Below, in pieces: positions 31,131 to 40,498 of a stretch of DNA of 64,000 bases. Position 1 is the stretch's first letter; each line of letters starts with the position of its first letter. The notes beneath the pieces were generated by a model. It was given only the letters and a program-made list of their open reading frames with translations. It ran no database searches and was not told the DNA's origin. The position numbers and the translations under genes were made by a program. The DNA is taken from NCBI RefSeq assembly GCF_009688965.1, contig NZ_AP021875.1, positions 5,828,001 to 5,892,000 on the forward strand, given 5' to 3'. The stretch is from Desulfosarcina widdelii. Lineage in GTDB: Bacteria; Desulfobacterota; Desulfobacteria; Desulfobacterales; Desulfosarcinaceae.

Positions 31131-34100
31131 CTGAATTCGATGCGGAAGGTCAACTCCGATCCGTAAATGCCGTCACTGCCCTGGAAACCGCTGACCAGGA
31201 TGTTTTCCAGCAGCTTGTATTCGGATATGGCCCGCTGGACGATTTCGCCGTCCTTGGATTCCACGGCGTATTTGACGGTCATGCGGTCGGACAGGTGTTT
31301 TCCCACGGTGACCTTTACCCCGTTTTCCTCATCGTCGTCGCCGCTTTCCTCCACTTGCAGGATGTCCACCCCGGTGCGTTTCTTGATATCCTCGCCAAAT
31401 GTGCTGGCAATCATTCCCGCCATGATCTGTGCGTTGCTGCTCTTGGTGCCACCCTCGCCGTTTCTCAGTTCGCCGCTGGTTCGGCCCAAAAGAATCAGGG
31501 AGAGAATATCCGCCTCGGTCTCGGTGGGGTTGGAGGTCATTTTAAGCTCCAGGTTGTCCGGCGGTCCCTTGATGGACAAGGTGATCGTCCAGCTGCGGAT
31601 CGTGGCTTCGCTGGTGATGTCGATCTCGGCTTCGGTTTTGTAAGGATTGACGAAATCGATCACGCCCCTGGTCACCTCAAAGATCTTTTCCTGGAAGGTG
31701 ATGGTCCCCTCCTTGACCTGAGCCCGGCCGCTGACAACGGGGCGGGCCAGGGTTCCGCCGAGGTTAAGATCCGGGCTGATTTCGAGATCGGCGAGGTTGT
31801 TTTCCACGGTAAGGGGTTTTCGGCTGCCGATGTCGATGTCCAGCTTGACCGTTTTAAAGTAGGGGACGGACAGGGGCGCGGACTCCGGACGAATCTCGCG
31901 CTCGCGCGTGGTGGCAAGTTTGAGCAGGCTGATCTTCACGTCCTTGTAGTAAACGCCTTCCAGAATCAGAATTTTTCCGCTGGCCTCGGCGACCCCGTCA
32001 TGGCCCGTGATGTCGATATCCGAGTTGAGCAAAAGGGAAAGCGTGTCGGGAACTTCCAGAGGAAGGGCCTTGGCCTTGATCCCTATGCTGACATTCGTTG
32101 GCGAAAACTTCTCATGGCCGATGGTTCCGTCAATACCGAAGGAGCCGGTGTCCAGGAAACCGCCAATGTCCCGAAACCGGATGGTGTCACCGGAAATCTC
32201 GACATGGCCGTTCAAGTCGTGAAGCTTCTGGGACAGACCGGGAATCTCCATGGCGACGGCGTCAAGGTCGATGCGACCATCGATCCCCGGTGCCTGTGCG
32301 GTGCCGGATATCCTGCCGTTAATGGCCACGCTGCCGGTGGCGTCTTCCAGGTCGGGAACGAAGGCGCCGGCGGCGGCAATGGGCAGATGCCCGTCGATCC
32401 GCATGTTCAGGCTGCCGTTCAGGTTGGCTTCGCCTTTCAGGGAAAGGTCCCCGGTGGTTAACAGACGCATATCGAATTCGGGGATGGAAAGGGTACCGTC
32501 TTCCAGGCTCATACGCAGCCGGTCGGCCTCGACCAAGGATATTTCATGTGAAAAAAGATGCAGGGCGTCAATGGCGACGTTCGCCTTGAGATGAGGCGTA
32601 TCGTGAATGTTGCCGGACGCGCTGATCCGGCCGGAGAGGTTGCCGCTGAGGTTCTCAAGACCTGCAGCCTTGAAATAGGCCGCTGTCTCGGTATGATCGA
32701 AAAGAAGATCGGCTTGAAAATTCCCCTGCCGCAAATCGCAGGCCGCATCCAGCCCGAAGCCGACATCGCCCCTGGCCTTGGCCCGCATGTCGCTAAGGCC
32801 AAAATCAAGGTGCATATCGTGCATGGCTGCGCCATTGCCGGTGATGTCGGCAAGGGTTAAATTGCCGCTTACCTCCGGGTTTTCGAGGGTCCCCCGAGCC
32901 GTGGCCGTGGCGCTCAGCCTGCCGCCGATGGGAGTCTTTTCCTTAAGGGCGTTGATATCGGCAAGATCGATGCCGTCTGCGTTCAGTCGGATGTCCAGGT
33001 TACGGTCCATTCCCACCCAGCCGTCCACATCGATGGTACCCGTAGACGCGAGTTGCGCTGCAAGCCGGTCAATCCATAACCTGCCCGGATCAAGACGGCC
33101 GTCCAGGGAAAGCGCTTCGAGGGATTGGCCGCCAATCTCGATTTCCTTGCCTTTTAAGGAGATGGTTCCTTTGGGGGCGCTGAGATTTCCAGCGAGCGCC
33201 GCCCGCAGGCTGAAATCACCCTTGGCCAGATCAGTGAAGATTTCCGGGTCGAGGTGGTCGGAAGAAAGGTCGACGGTGAACGACGGGTCATCCATGGGCT
33301 GGGTGGTGCCGGGGAGAAAGAGCTGCATGTCGCCATGGGCCGAGAGGGTTGAATCCTGATTGGCCAGTTTCAGCCGCTGAACATGAAGTGTGCCATTGTT
33401 CCAGATCAGATGGGTGTCAAGGTCGCCGATGGTAATGCCCTGGCGGGCCAGGGAGGTTGCCTTGAGAGTAAGGTCGCCCTGCAGCGCTTTCAAGGGGCCG
33501 TTTATGGCCAGCCGTCCATTCAAGGTGCCATCCACGGGCGGCGCCGCAGGCATAAAATCGGCGGCTGAAACAGCGGTGAACGCGAACACCGCTTCGGTGG
33601 AGGTATCCGAATCGATCCGAAAGCTGCCGGGTTGGAGGCGCAAACGGCCGCTGCCCTGAATATGGGATTGGTTGTTTTGCAGGGTCAGGGCGGAAAGCTT
33701 CAGGTGGCCTTCGGTGTCCATGTCGGCTTCAATGTTCAGATCGCCCAGGGCGTAAGCGCCGGCACTGAGGTCGGCGGCCGACAGGTTCAGCGCCAATTGG
33801 GGCCGGTCAAGGGATCCCTGGGCGTGTACGGTGGCGTCGACGGTGCCCCTGGCCGCTTCGACACCGGCAAGGGCCAGAACCGGTGCGAGATCCGTGGCAT
33901 CGACCTTGAGGTCGGCGAGCAGGTTCTTGGCCTGAATACCCAAACGGCCTGTGCCGATCAGGTTCAATCCTCGGGTAGCGGCGGTCAATTGATCGATGAG
34001 CGCCGTTCCCTGTTCCAGGCGCGCCGTCAGGCTCAGGTTGGCATCCATGGGCTGGATTGCCGTATTGGGGGCAGACAGGCGCTTCCCTTTTGCATCGAGT

Positions 34101-35344
34101 GTCAGCCGGGCAGCCATAGCCGAAAGGTCGATCCCCGTGCCTTCGAGGTGCGCCTTGCCGTCAAGGGCGCCGCCGATTTCAGCCTGTGGTACGACCCACG
34201 GCGCCAACTCCGGAATATCGAAATCTAGATCGAGGGTATAAGCAAGGGCATTCAGGTCGGCCGGTGGGGTAAGAAGGTCCGATGGAAATGCATCCTTTAG
34301 ATTTACCGTCGCGTCAAGGCCGATGGTGCCGCCGGCAAGTTCTAGTGCAGTGTCGCTAATGGTGGCCAGGCGGTCTTCAAGGTTCAGCAACAGCCGCAGC
34401 CGATCCACCGGCCTGCCGGCCAGAAGGCCCTTATCCATTTTCAGATCCAGCTTGGCCATAGGGTTGGCCACGGAGCCCTTGAAGGTCAGGCCAGCCTCGA
34501 TCCTGCCGCTGTAATCGCCTGAACTCGCCAAAACGTTCACGATCTCGGCAAGCTCGCTCTGGATGTCGAGCGACGCGTCAACGAATGGCTGGGTGGTCAG
34601 CGCCGTCGCGGAGCCTTGAAGATTTGCCGTGGTGTTGCCGGCGATGATGCGAAGGGTTGTCAGTTCCAAGTGGTCGCCGTCCATCAGTGCCTTGATGGCG
34701 AGGTGCGTTTGCGGCAAGCAAAGGGCCGTTGACCCATATTCAATGCGAGGCGCGTCTAACGAGAGTTCGGCCTTTCTTGCACCGAGATTGCCGGCACCGA
34801 GAAGGGAAAGGTCGTCCAATTGAACCTTGATACCGCCATCCATCGTTTTAAAAGAGAGGCGGCCACCGGAGAGGTGCAATGCGTCGCAAACGATATTGAC
34901 GGGCAGGCCGCCGCCTTCCTTCGGAGGCGCCGCTTCGGTTTTTTCGGATTCGGCAACCGCAACCGCGGCCATCAGATTCAGTCCCGCGGCCTTGTCCTGG
35001 ATCAGATCCGCCCAGGGGGTTTTTAGGTCAATATTCGTGATGCGGACTTCACGGCGCAGGAGCGGCAACCAGCGCAGGGTGACGGAAAAACGGTCAACAC
35101 CCGCTACCTTCGTTCCCTGCGGATCATATAAGGCAACCCCGGCCAGTTCAAGGCGCGGTGCGATCAGCGAAAGCCGGATCTCCTCAAGGGTCACCGTGCC
35201 GGCAATCACCGTGTCGATTCTGGATTGCAGCCAATGACGACCGGACCTGGAACCGATCCAGGCGGACAGGCCGCTAAAAACGATCGCACACCCGACCACA
35301 AGGGTCAAAATGACGATCAGGATGGGCTTGCGTATTGATTTCAT
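31127..35344 (-). CDS. tamB: TamB-like inner-membrane/periplasmic bridge protein
   Basis: A 1405-aa AsmA/TamB-family protein anchored by one N-terminal helix (ILIVILTLVVGCAIVFSGLS). It is otherwise made of beta-strand repeats rich in alternating hydrophobics, expected to form a long periplasmic groove between the two membranes. The C-terminal DUF490 region is evident (SEATIRSWTITLSIKGPPDN; MTSNPTETEADILSLILLGR), ending SELTFRIEFR. TamB proteins pair with TamA and move phospholipids or help assemble outer-membrane proteins. It is first in a two-gene operon with the Omp85 gene. Length is close to E. coli TamB (about 1260). Confidence 0.92.
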   Translation of the reverse strand: MKSIRKPILIVILTLVVGCAIVFSGLSAWIGSRSGRHWLQSRIDTVIAGTVTLEEIRLSLIAPRLELAGVALYDPQGTKVAGVDRFSVTLRWLPLLRREVRITNIDLKTPWADLIQDKAAGLNLMAAVAVAESEKTEAAPPKEGGGLPVNIVCDALHLSGGRLSFKTMDGGIKVQLDDLSLLGAGNLGARKAELSLDAPRIEYGSTALCLPQTHLAIKALMDGDHLELTTLRIIAGNTTANLQGSATALTTQPFVDASLDIQSELAEIVNVLASSGDYSGRIEAGLTFKGSVANPMAKLDLKMDKGLLAGRPVDRLRLLLNLEDRLATISDTALELAGGTIGLDATVNLKDAFPSDLLTPPADLNALAYTLDLDFDIPELAPWVVPQAEIGGALDGKAHLEGTGIDLSAMAARLTLDAKGKRLSAPNTAIQPMDANLSLTARLEQGTALIDQLTAATRGLNLIGTGRLGIQAKNLLADLKVDATDLAPVLALAGVEAARGTVDATVHAQGSLDRPQLALNLSAADLSAGAYALGDLNIEADMDTEGHLKLSALTLQNNQSHIQGSGRLRLQPGSFRIDSDTSTEAVFAFTAVSAADFMPAAPPVDGTLNGRLAINGPLKALQGDLTLKATSLARQGITIGDLDTHLIWNNGTLHVQRLKLANQDSTLSAHGDMQLFLPGTTQPMDDPSFTVDLSSDHLDPEIFTDLAKGDFSLRAALAGNLSAPKGTISLKGKEIEIGGQSLEALSLDGRLDPGRLWIDRLAAQLASTGTIDVDGWVGMDRNLDIRLNADGIDLADINALKEKTPIGGRLSATATARGTLENPEVSGNLTLADITGNGAAMHDMHLDFGLSDMRAKARGDVGFGLDAACDLRQGNFQADLLFDHTETAAYFKAAGLENLSGNLSGRISASGNIHDTPHLKANVAIDALHLFSHEISLVEADRLRMSLEDGTLSIPEFDMRLLTTGDLSLKGEANLNGSLNMRIDGHLPIAAAGAFVPDLEDATGSVAINGRISGTAQAPGIDGRIDLDAVAMEIPGLSQKLHDLNGHVEISGDTIRFRDIGGFLDTGSFGIDGTIGHEKFSPTNVSIGIKAKALPLEVPDTLSLLLNSDIDITGHDGVAEASGKILILEGVYYKDVKISLLKLATTREREIRPESAPLSVPYFKTVKLDIDIGSRKPLTVENNLADLEISPDLNLGGTLARPVVSGRAQVKEGTITFQEKIFEVTRGVIDFVNPYKTEAEIDITSEATIRSWTITLSIKGPPDNLELKMTSNPTETEADILSLILLGRTSGELRNGEGGTKSSNAQIMAGMIASTFGEDIKKRTGVDILQVEESGDDDEENGVKVTVGKHLSDRMTVKYAVESKDGEIVQRAISEYKLLENILVSGFQGSDGIYGSELTFRIEFR

Positions 35345-35412
35345 GACACAAAAAACCGCCTTCGGACAAATGGATCAATCACGAAAGGCGGTATCGGTAA
35401 AGTAAGGGGACG

Positions 35413-36771
35413 CTAAATTACCCCCTGATCCAACATGGCGTCGGCCACTTTGACAAAACCGGCGATATTGGCCCCCACGAGATAATTTCCCGGGTGGCCG
35501 TAAGCCTCTGCGGCAGACAGGCAGGTGTCGTGGATGCCTTTCATGATGATTTTAAGCCGCTGCTCCACCTCCTCGCCCAGCCAACTCAGGCGAATGCTGT
35601 TCTGGGTCAGTTCCAGACCCGAAACGGCCACGCCGCCCGCGTTGGCCGCCTTGCCTGGGGCATATAGGAGGCCCTTGTCGATGAAAATTTCCTGGGCTTC
35701 TTCGGTGCAGGGCATGCTGGCGCCTTCGCAAATCATTTTGACATTGTTGTTGATCAGGCGGTAGGCGTCGGCCTTGTTGATTTCGTTCTGGGTGGCGCAG
35801 GGAAAGACGCATTGCACACGGTGACGCCAGAGAGGGTTCTCTTCCTGGGCTGGGTCGGCCGCCGTGAAGCTTGCATGGCTGTATTTTTCGGTATATTCGC
35901 CGATGCGCCCCCGACGGATATTTTTCAGGCGCTGGATAAAAGCGAGCTTTTCCGCGTCGATTCCCTCTTCGTCATAAATGTGACCCGACGAATCGGACAT
36001 GGCGACCACTTTGGCGCCCAGTTCGATCAGTTTGCGGACGGTGGCCTGGGCCACATTGCCGGAACCGGATACCAGGCAGGTTTTGCCCTCCAGCGTATCG
36101 TTGCGGCGCGCCATCATCTGGGCGGCAAAATAGACGCAGCCCAGCCCGGCCGCTTCGGGTCGAATCAGGCTGCCGCCCCAGTTCAAGCCCTTACCGGTGA
36201 GCACGCCGGCAAATCGATTGTCCAGTTTGCGATACATACCAAACAGATAGCCGATTTCGCGGGATCCTACCCCGATATCTCCCTCAGGGACGTCCGTGTT
36301 CGCTCCGATGTGGCGGAACAGTTCAGCCATGAAGCTCTGGCAAAAACGCATGACTTCATCGTTCGACTTTCCCTTGGGATCGAAATCCGAGCCGCCCGCG
36401 CCACCGCCCATCGGCAGGGTCGTGAGAGCATTTTTAAAAACGTGTTCGAAGGCCAGGAATTTGAGGATGCTCTGGTTGACGGAAGGATGGAACCGCAGCC
36501 CGCCTTTATATGGACCGATGGCGCTGTTCATCTCGATGCGAAAGCCCCGGTTGACCCTGACCCGACCGCCGTCGTCCAGCCATGGAACGCGGAACGTGAT
36601 GATCCGCTCCGGCTCCACAATCCGCTCCACAATCCCGTGGTGGCGGTATTCGGGGGTCTGGTCCAAGACGGGTTTCACGCTGCTCATCACGTTGCTGACC
36701 GCCTGCATGAATTCAATTTCGTTGGCATCCCTGGCCTGGGTTCTTGGGGGAATTTCGGTCATATCGGTCAC
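35413..36771 (-). CDS. gdhA: Glutamate dehydrogenase (hexameric, NADP-type)
   Basis: Reversible amination of 2-oxoglutarate to glutamate. The 452-aa length and sequence match the GdhA subgroup. Active-site stretches are GPYKGGLRFHPSVNQSILKF, PMGGGAGGSDFDPKGKSNDE and RFCQSFMAEL, with the Rossmann fold around LVSGSGNVAQATVRKLIELG. Start ATG 36771 gives MTDMTEIPPRTQ. It is a single gene with tamB behind it on the same strand (70-base gap) and flgM divergent. It joins proline and hydroxyproline breakdown products to central nitrogen metabolism. Confidence 0.95.
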   Translation of the reverse strand: MTDMTEIPPRTQARDANEIEFMQAVSNVMSSVKPVLDQTPEYRHHGIVERIVEPERIITFRVPWLDDGGRVRVNRGFRIEMNSAIGPYKGGLRFHPSVNQSILKFLAFEHVFKNALTTLPMGGGAGGSDFDPKGKSNDEVMRFCQSFMAELFRHIGANTDVPEGDIGVGSREIGYLFGMYRKLDNRFAGVLTGKGLNWGGSLIRPEAAGLGCVYFAAQMMARRNDTLEGKTCLVSGSGNVAQATVRKLIELGAKVVAMSDSSGHIYDEEGIDAEKLAFIQRLKNIRRGRIGEYTEKYSHASFTAADPAQEENPLWRHRVQCVFPCATQNEINKADAYRLINNNVKMICEGASMPCTEEAQEIFIDKGLLYAPGKAANAGGVAVSGLELTQNSIRLSWLGEEVEQRLKIIMKGIHDTCLSAAEAYGHPGNYLVGANIAGFVKVADAMLDQGVI

Positions 36772-37031
36772 CTTGGGGAAAATGTCGGGTTTTCAGTGGT
36801 CAATGCGCCTCAATTTAAGGTATCGGCAAAAAATCTGCAAATTCTTTTTAATCCTGTTTTGCCAAAAAACCGGGGGCCGTGGAAAGTCGCGATGACAAAA
36901 TTCCTCGGTCCCGTGGGACGAAGCGTAACGCAGATATATGAATTTTTAATAAATCGTCAAAAAAAACTATTGTTTTCCGGTAAAGCGGCCAATAATATAT
37001 ATACGAGACAGCCAGAAAAGGAGTCACGATC

Positions 37032-37352
37032 ATGAAAATCAATGGAACCGACCTTCAGTCCGTACTCAATGTCTACCAGAGCAACCAGGCTCAGGCAAAA
37101 CAAACGCAAGCAGAGGATCGTTCCCAGGCGTCGACGGAAACCGTTGTGCAACAGGACCGCCTGGATTTAAGCCAGCAGGGACAGGCTATCGCCGATGCCC
37201 AGCGGGCCATCGCAGCCGTTCCGGATGTAAGGGAATCGCTGGTGGAAAAGATCCGCATGGAAGTGGAAAACGGAACCTACAATGTAGACCAGCAGAAGGC
37301 CGCCGAGGGCATTTTGAGGGAATCCATGGTCAATCAGGCGGCCATGATGTAG
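37032..37352 (+). CDS. flgM: Anti-sigma-28 factor FlgM
   Basis: Holds the flagellar sigma factor FliA until the hook is complete. The 106-aa protein has the family layout: MKINGTDLQSVLNVYQ at the start, a low-complexity middle (QAKQTQAEDRSQAS), QDRLDLSQQGQAIADAQ, and the sigma-binding C-terminus VRESLVEKIRMEVENGTYNV. AAGGAG stands before ATG 37032. No other flagellar gene is next to it and a strong terminator follows, so it is a single-gene unit. Upstream, TAAAGCGGCCAATAA is loosely like a flagellar promoter but not convincing. Confidence 0.9.
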   Translation: MKINGTDLQSVLNVYQSNQAQAKQTQAEDRSQASTETVVQQDRLDLSQQGQAIADAQRAIAAVPDVRESLVEKIRMEVENGTYNVDQQKAAEGILRESMVNQAAMM

Positions 37353-37379
37353 CCGGTTTTACTTAAAAAGGGCGAATCC

Positions 37380-37412
37380 GGGAAACGGCTTTTGGCCGTT
37401 TCCCTTTTTTTT
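37380..37412 (+). terminator. Strong rho-independent terminator after flgM
   Basis: GGGAAACGGC (37380-37389), loop TTTTG, GCCGTTTCCC (37395-37404), then eight T. A perfect 10-bp stem. It also separates flgM from the convergent histidine kinase gene that ends at 37426. Confidence 0.92.
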
Positions 37413-37425
37413 ACCCAAATGCAAT

Positions 37426-40362
37426 TCAATCGGGTTCTGCCATCACACTGCAAAGGGTCTCTTTCAAGGCCTTCATTTCGAACGGTTTGTGGATGAACTC
37501 GTCCGGAGGGGTGACGTCGGCAAACCGGTCTTCGATCTGCTGGCGGGTATAGCCGCTGACAATAATAACTTTCTGGTCGGGCCGGATTTTTCTGACCTGC
37601 TGCATGGTTTCCAGGCCATCCATGCCGGGCATGGTCAAATCCAGCAGAATACAGTCTATGCTCTGGCGGGGCGCCCGATTGAGAATGTCGAGCGCTTCCC
37701 GGCCGTTCGAGGCCGTTTCGACCCGGTAGCCGAGGCGCTCGAGGAACCGGACGCCGATCTCCATCACCATGTCCTCGTCGTCCACCAGTAAAACGGTTTT
37801 TTCATTGCTGGTGGATTCCTCTTCAACCGGCTTGGTCGTCGTCCGGCTCAAGGAGATCCCCTGAATGGGAAACAGGGCGGTAAACGTCGATCCCTTGCCT
37901 CTTTCGCTTTCCACTTTCACTGCTCCCGAATGGGAACGAATGATGCCCATGACCGCCGCCATGCCCAGTCCGCGGCCGGTGAACTTGGTGGAAAAGAAGG
38001 GATCGAACACCTTGCCCAGCGTTTCCGGATCCATGCCGCAGCCGGTGTCGGCAACGGATACGTAGGCATACATGCCTTCGGGAAGATCCTCTCTCAGGTA
38101 GGTCGTAGACAGGTAGCCGGCATCGCATTGCATGGTCCCGGTAGATATGCGTACAGTTCCTTTTTCCCCTTCCAGCGCTTCAATGGCGTTGGTGATGAAT
38201 CCGGATATCATCTGGCGCATCTGATCGGTGTCCGCGGCCACCAGTGGCATGGGGTCGGTAAGATTCAGCTCCAGGGTGAGATGGGCCATCTTGGATTCAT
38301 CCAGCTTTTCCAGTTCCGTCGTGACCAGTTGAGACAGGTCTACCGGGAAGCTCTCTTTCTTCAGTTGGCCCACATAGGTCAGCATCATGCCGCTCAGATC
38401 CGCTGCCCGTTGGGAGGCATTGATGGCGCGCTGGATGCTTTTGCCTGCCGGGGCGTCGTCCGGCAGATCCTCTTTGGCGATTTCCAGATTGCCCAGCACC
38501 ACCATCAGCAGGTTGTTGAAATTATGGGCAATGGAGCCTGCCATGGTGCCCAGACTCTCCATCTTGTTGCCCTGCTGGAGCCTTCTTTCCATTTCCTGTC
38601 TTTCCCGTTCAGCCTTTTTGCGCTCCGACAGATCCCGGGAAATACCAAGGACGCCGTTGGGACGGCCGTTAGCGTCGACCATCAAGCCGGCGGTAACCTC
38701 CACGGGGACGATGGTTCCATCCTTGTGGTACTCTTCAATTTCTAAAGTCTGACCGTAATTACGGGGGTCAATCTGCCCTGTCCGCACATTCTCGACGGCT
38801 TGCCTCAAGACAGCAGCAGTACGATCAAAGGATTCAGGGGTCAGGTACTGGTCAATGGTCATGGCCATCAGTTCGTCGGGGGTAAACCCCATGACCTTTT
38901 CCACCGAAGGGCTGACATACGTCATGGTCAGAGAGTCGACATCCAGAACCCAGATGATATCGTTGACGTTTTCGGCCAGCAGGCGGTAGCGCAGTTCGCT
39001 TTCCTGGAGGCGCTCATAGGAACGGGCGTTGACGATGCCGGTGGCGATCTGCATTGCGATGCCCATGAGGATGTTGACATCGCTGGTGGTATACTCGCGC
39101 TCGGCTTTTTGGGTGTCCACGAAAAGAAGCCCCAGGGGCTCCTGCTTGTAAACCAGGGGAATGCCGACAAGGGCCTCGACGTTGAGCCGTTCCAACAGGG
39201 CGATGCTGTTGGGTGCCATTTCGGCTTTTTTCTCCCTGGCATTGTTCAGCACGATCGGGTTGCCGGATCTCAGAATTTTGATAAAAAGATCGGAGGAGTT
39301 TTCCAGATCGATGGGGTATTTCAAGCCCTCTAATATTTGCTGCTCAAATCCGGAAAAACCGAAACCGGCAGCATATTGCAGGTACTGGCCCTGGCTGTCG
39401 CACAACAGGATCATCCCCCGGCTGAAATCCAGGTTGCGCGCCATGGAATCCAGCACGGTATCCAAAAAGGAATTGACCTCCAGAATGTCGGCACCGGCAC
39501 GCCCGATCTCGAAGACCAGGCGGGAATTCTGGTAGCGGGTTTCATTTTCCTTGAGCAGTTGACCGGCGGCATCCCCTTGCTCTTTGAGAAAACCGGCCAA
39601 TTCGCGGCTGTTTTTGGTACTGCCCACCAGAAAAATGGACAGGCCGATGGCGGTCAGGCAGAACATTAGGGCGGTCCAGATGATTGGCGAAACCAGAAAC
39701 AGGGCCCCGGCGGCGATCAAAAGGGAAATCAGGCTGAAATAGGCGCCCATCCGCTTCCAGACGGCGGATGGCCGCTCTTGCCAGGTTACCTCGTACTCGC
39801 AGGCATCGTTGCCTCGATGGATACAGGTCGGATGGGTGACCGTTGCCGGCCGACCGGTGTGGATCTTGCCGATGGCTTCGAAAATGCCGCGGCGGTTTTC
39901 GCACTGAAAGGGTTTTTCATGCAGGCCCTGGCGAACGGAAACGGAGATCCGGGCCCGGTTTTTACCGACGATCGTGGTTCGGCTGACATGCCCGCGCGCC
40001 CAATTGGGATAGACGCGATCCACGGCTTTGTACATGGTGGCGGGGGTGATGAACTGCAGGCCGTATTGCATCACCGTCCCCGTTGACTTCATCTTCAGAG
40101 CGTGCAGGCCGACTTTATATGAAATTTCAGGATCTTTGAGCTTTTCGTCCAGGCAGTGATGGAATTTGTTGATCTGTTCCTGGTTCAGGAAGTGGCCTTC
40201 GTCGTTGATGTCGACAAGATCCAGTTTGCAGCAACGCAACAAATCATCGATATCCACGTCCCCCCGGGATCGCAGATAATTGACGTAATTGGCCACAATA
40301 CTGCTTTTGTATAGCGGCGTCCGGTCGTCGATGACCGGTTGGTCTGTCGTTTTATTTGACAT
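37426..40362 (-). CDS. Hybrid sensor histidine kinase (N-terminal sensor, GAF, PAS, kinase, receiver)
   Basis: A 978-aa signalling protein. Residues about 1-200 resemble the sensor half of some AraC-type regulators or a V4R-like module (GRPATVTHPTCIHRGNDACE). Two membrane segments follow (about 205-250), then a GAF domain (about 290-455) and a PAS domain (about 465-590). Next come HisKA with phospho-His in SIAHNFNNLLMV, HATPase (DTGCGMDPETLGKVFDPFFS; GRGLGMAAV) and a C-terminal receiver domain (VLLVDDEDMVMEIG; phospho-Asp in ILLDLTMPGMDG). The unusual point is the AraC-sensor-like N-terminus ahead of the membrane helices. No cognate regulator gene is adjacent; input and output are unknown. 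Confidence 0.88.
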   Translation of the reverse strand: MSNKTTDQPVIDDRTPLYKSSIVANYVNYLRSRGDVDIDDLLRCCKLDLVDINDEGHFLNQEQINKFHHCLDEKLKDPEISYKVGLHALKMKSTGTVMQYGLQFITPATMYKAVDRVYPNWARGHVSRTTIVGKNRARISVSVRQGLHEKPFQCENRRGIFEAIGKIHTGRPATVTHPTCIHRGNDACEYEVTWQERPSAVWKRMGAYFSLISLLIAAGALFLVSPIIWTALMFCLTAIGLSIFLVGSTKNSRELAGFLKEQGDAAGQLLKENETRYQNSRLVFEIGRAGADILEVNSFLDTVLDSMARNLDFSRGMILLCDSQGQYLQYAAGFGFSGFEQQILEGLKYPIDLENSSDLFIKILRSGNPIVLNNAREKKAEMAPNSIALLERLNVEALVGIPLVYKQEPLGLLFVDTQKAEREYTTSDVNILMGIAMQIATGIVNARSYERLQESELRYRLLAENVNDIIWVLDVDSLTMTYVSPSVEKVMGFTPDELMAMTIDQYLTPESFDRTAAVLRQAVENVRTGQIDPRNYGQTLEIEEYHKDGTIVPVEVTAGLMVDANGRPNGVLGISRDLSERKKAERERQEMERRLQQGNKMESLGTMAGSIAHNFNNLLMVVLGNLEIAKEDLPDDAPAGKSIQRAINASQRAADLSGMMLTYVGQLKKESFPVDLSQLVTTELEKLDESKMAHLTLELNLTDPMPLVAADTDQMRQMISGFITNAIEALEGEKGTVRISTGTMQCDAGYLSTTYLREDLPEGMYAYVSVADTGCGMDPETLGKVFDPFFSTKFTGRGLGMAAVMGIIRSHSGAVKVESERGKGSTFTALFPIQGISLSRTTTKPVEEESTSNEKTVLLVDDEDMVMEIGVRFLERLGYRVETASNGREALDILNRAPRQSIDCILLDLTMPGMDGLETMQQVRKIRPDQKVIIVSGYTRQQIEDRFADVTPPDEFIHKPFEMKALKETLCSVMAEPD

Positions 40363-40498
40363 TGTTTGTATAGCGGCTCCCCGAAATTCCGATCATTTCA
40401 TGCGTGCCTTCGATTATTATCGGCAAGAAAACACGGTTCATGAGGAAAATTGGGCGTCCCGGGCAAGCGAAAAGCAACAACACCGCTGGCGGCAGGGG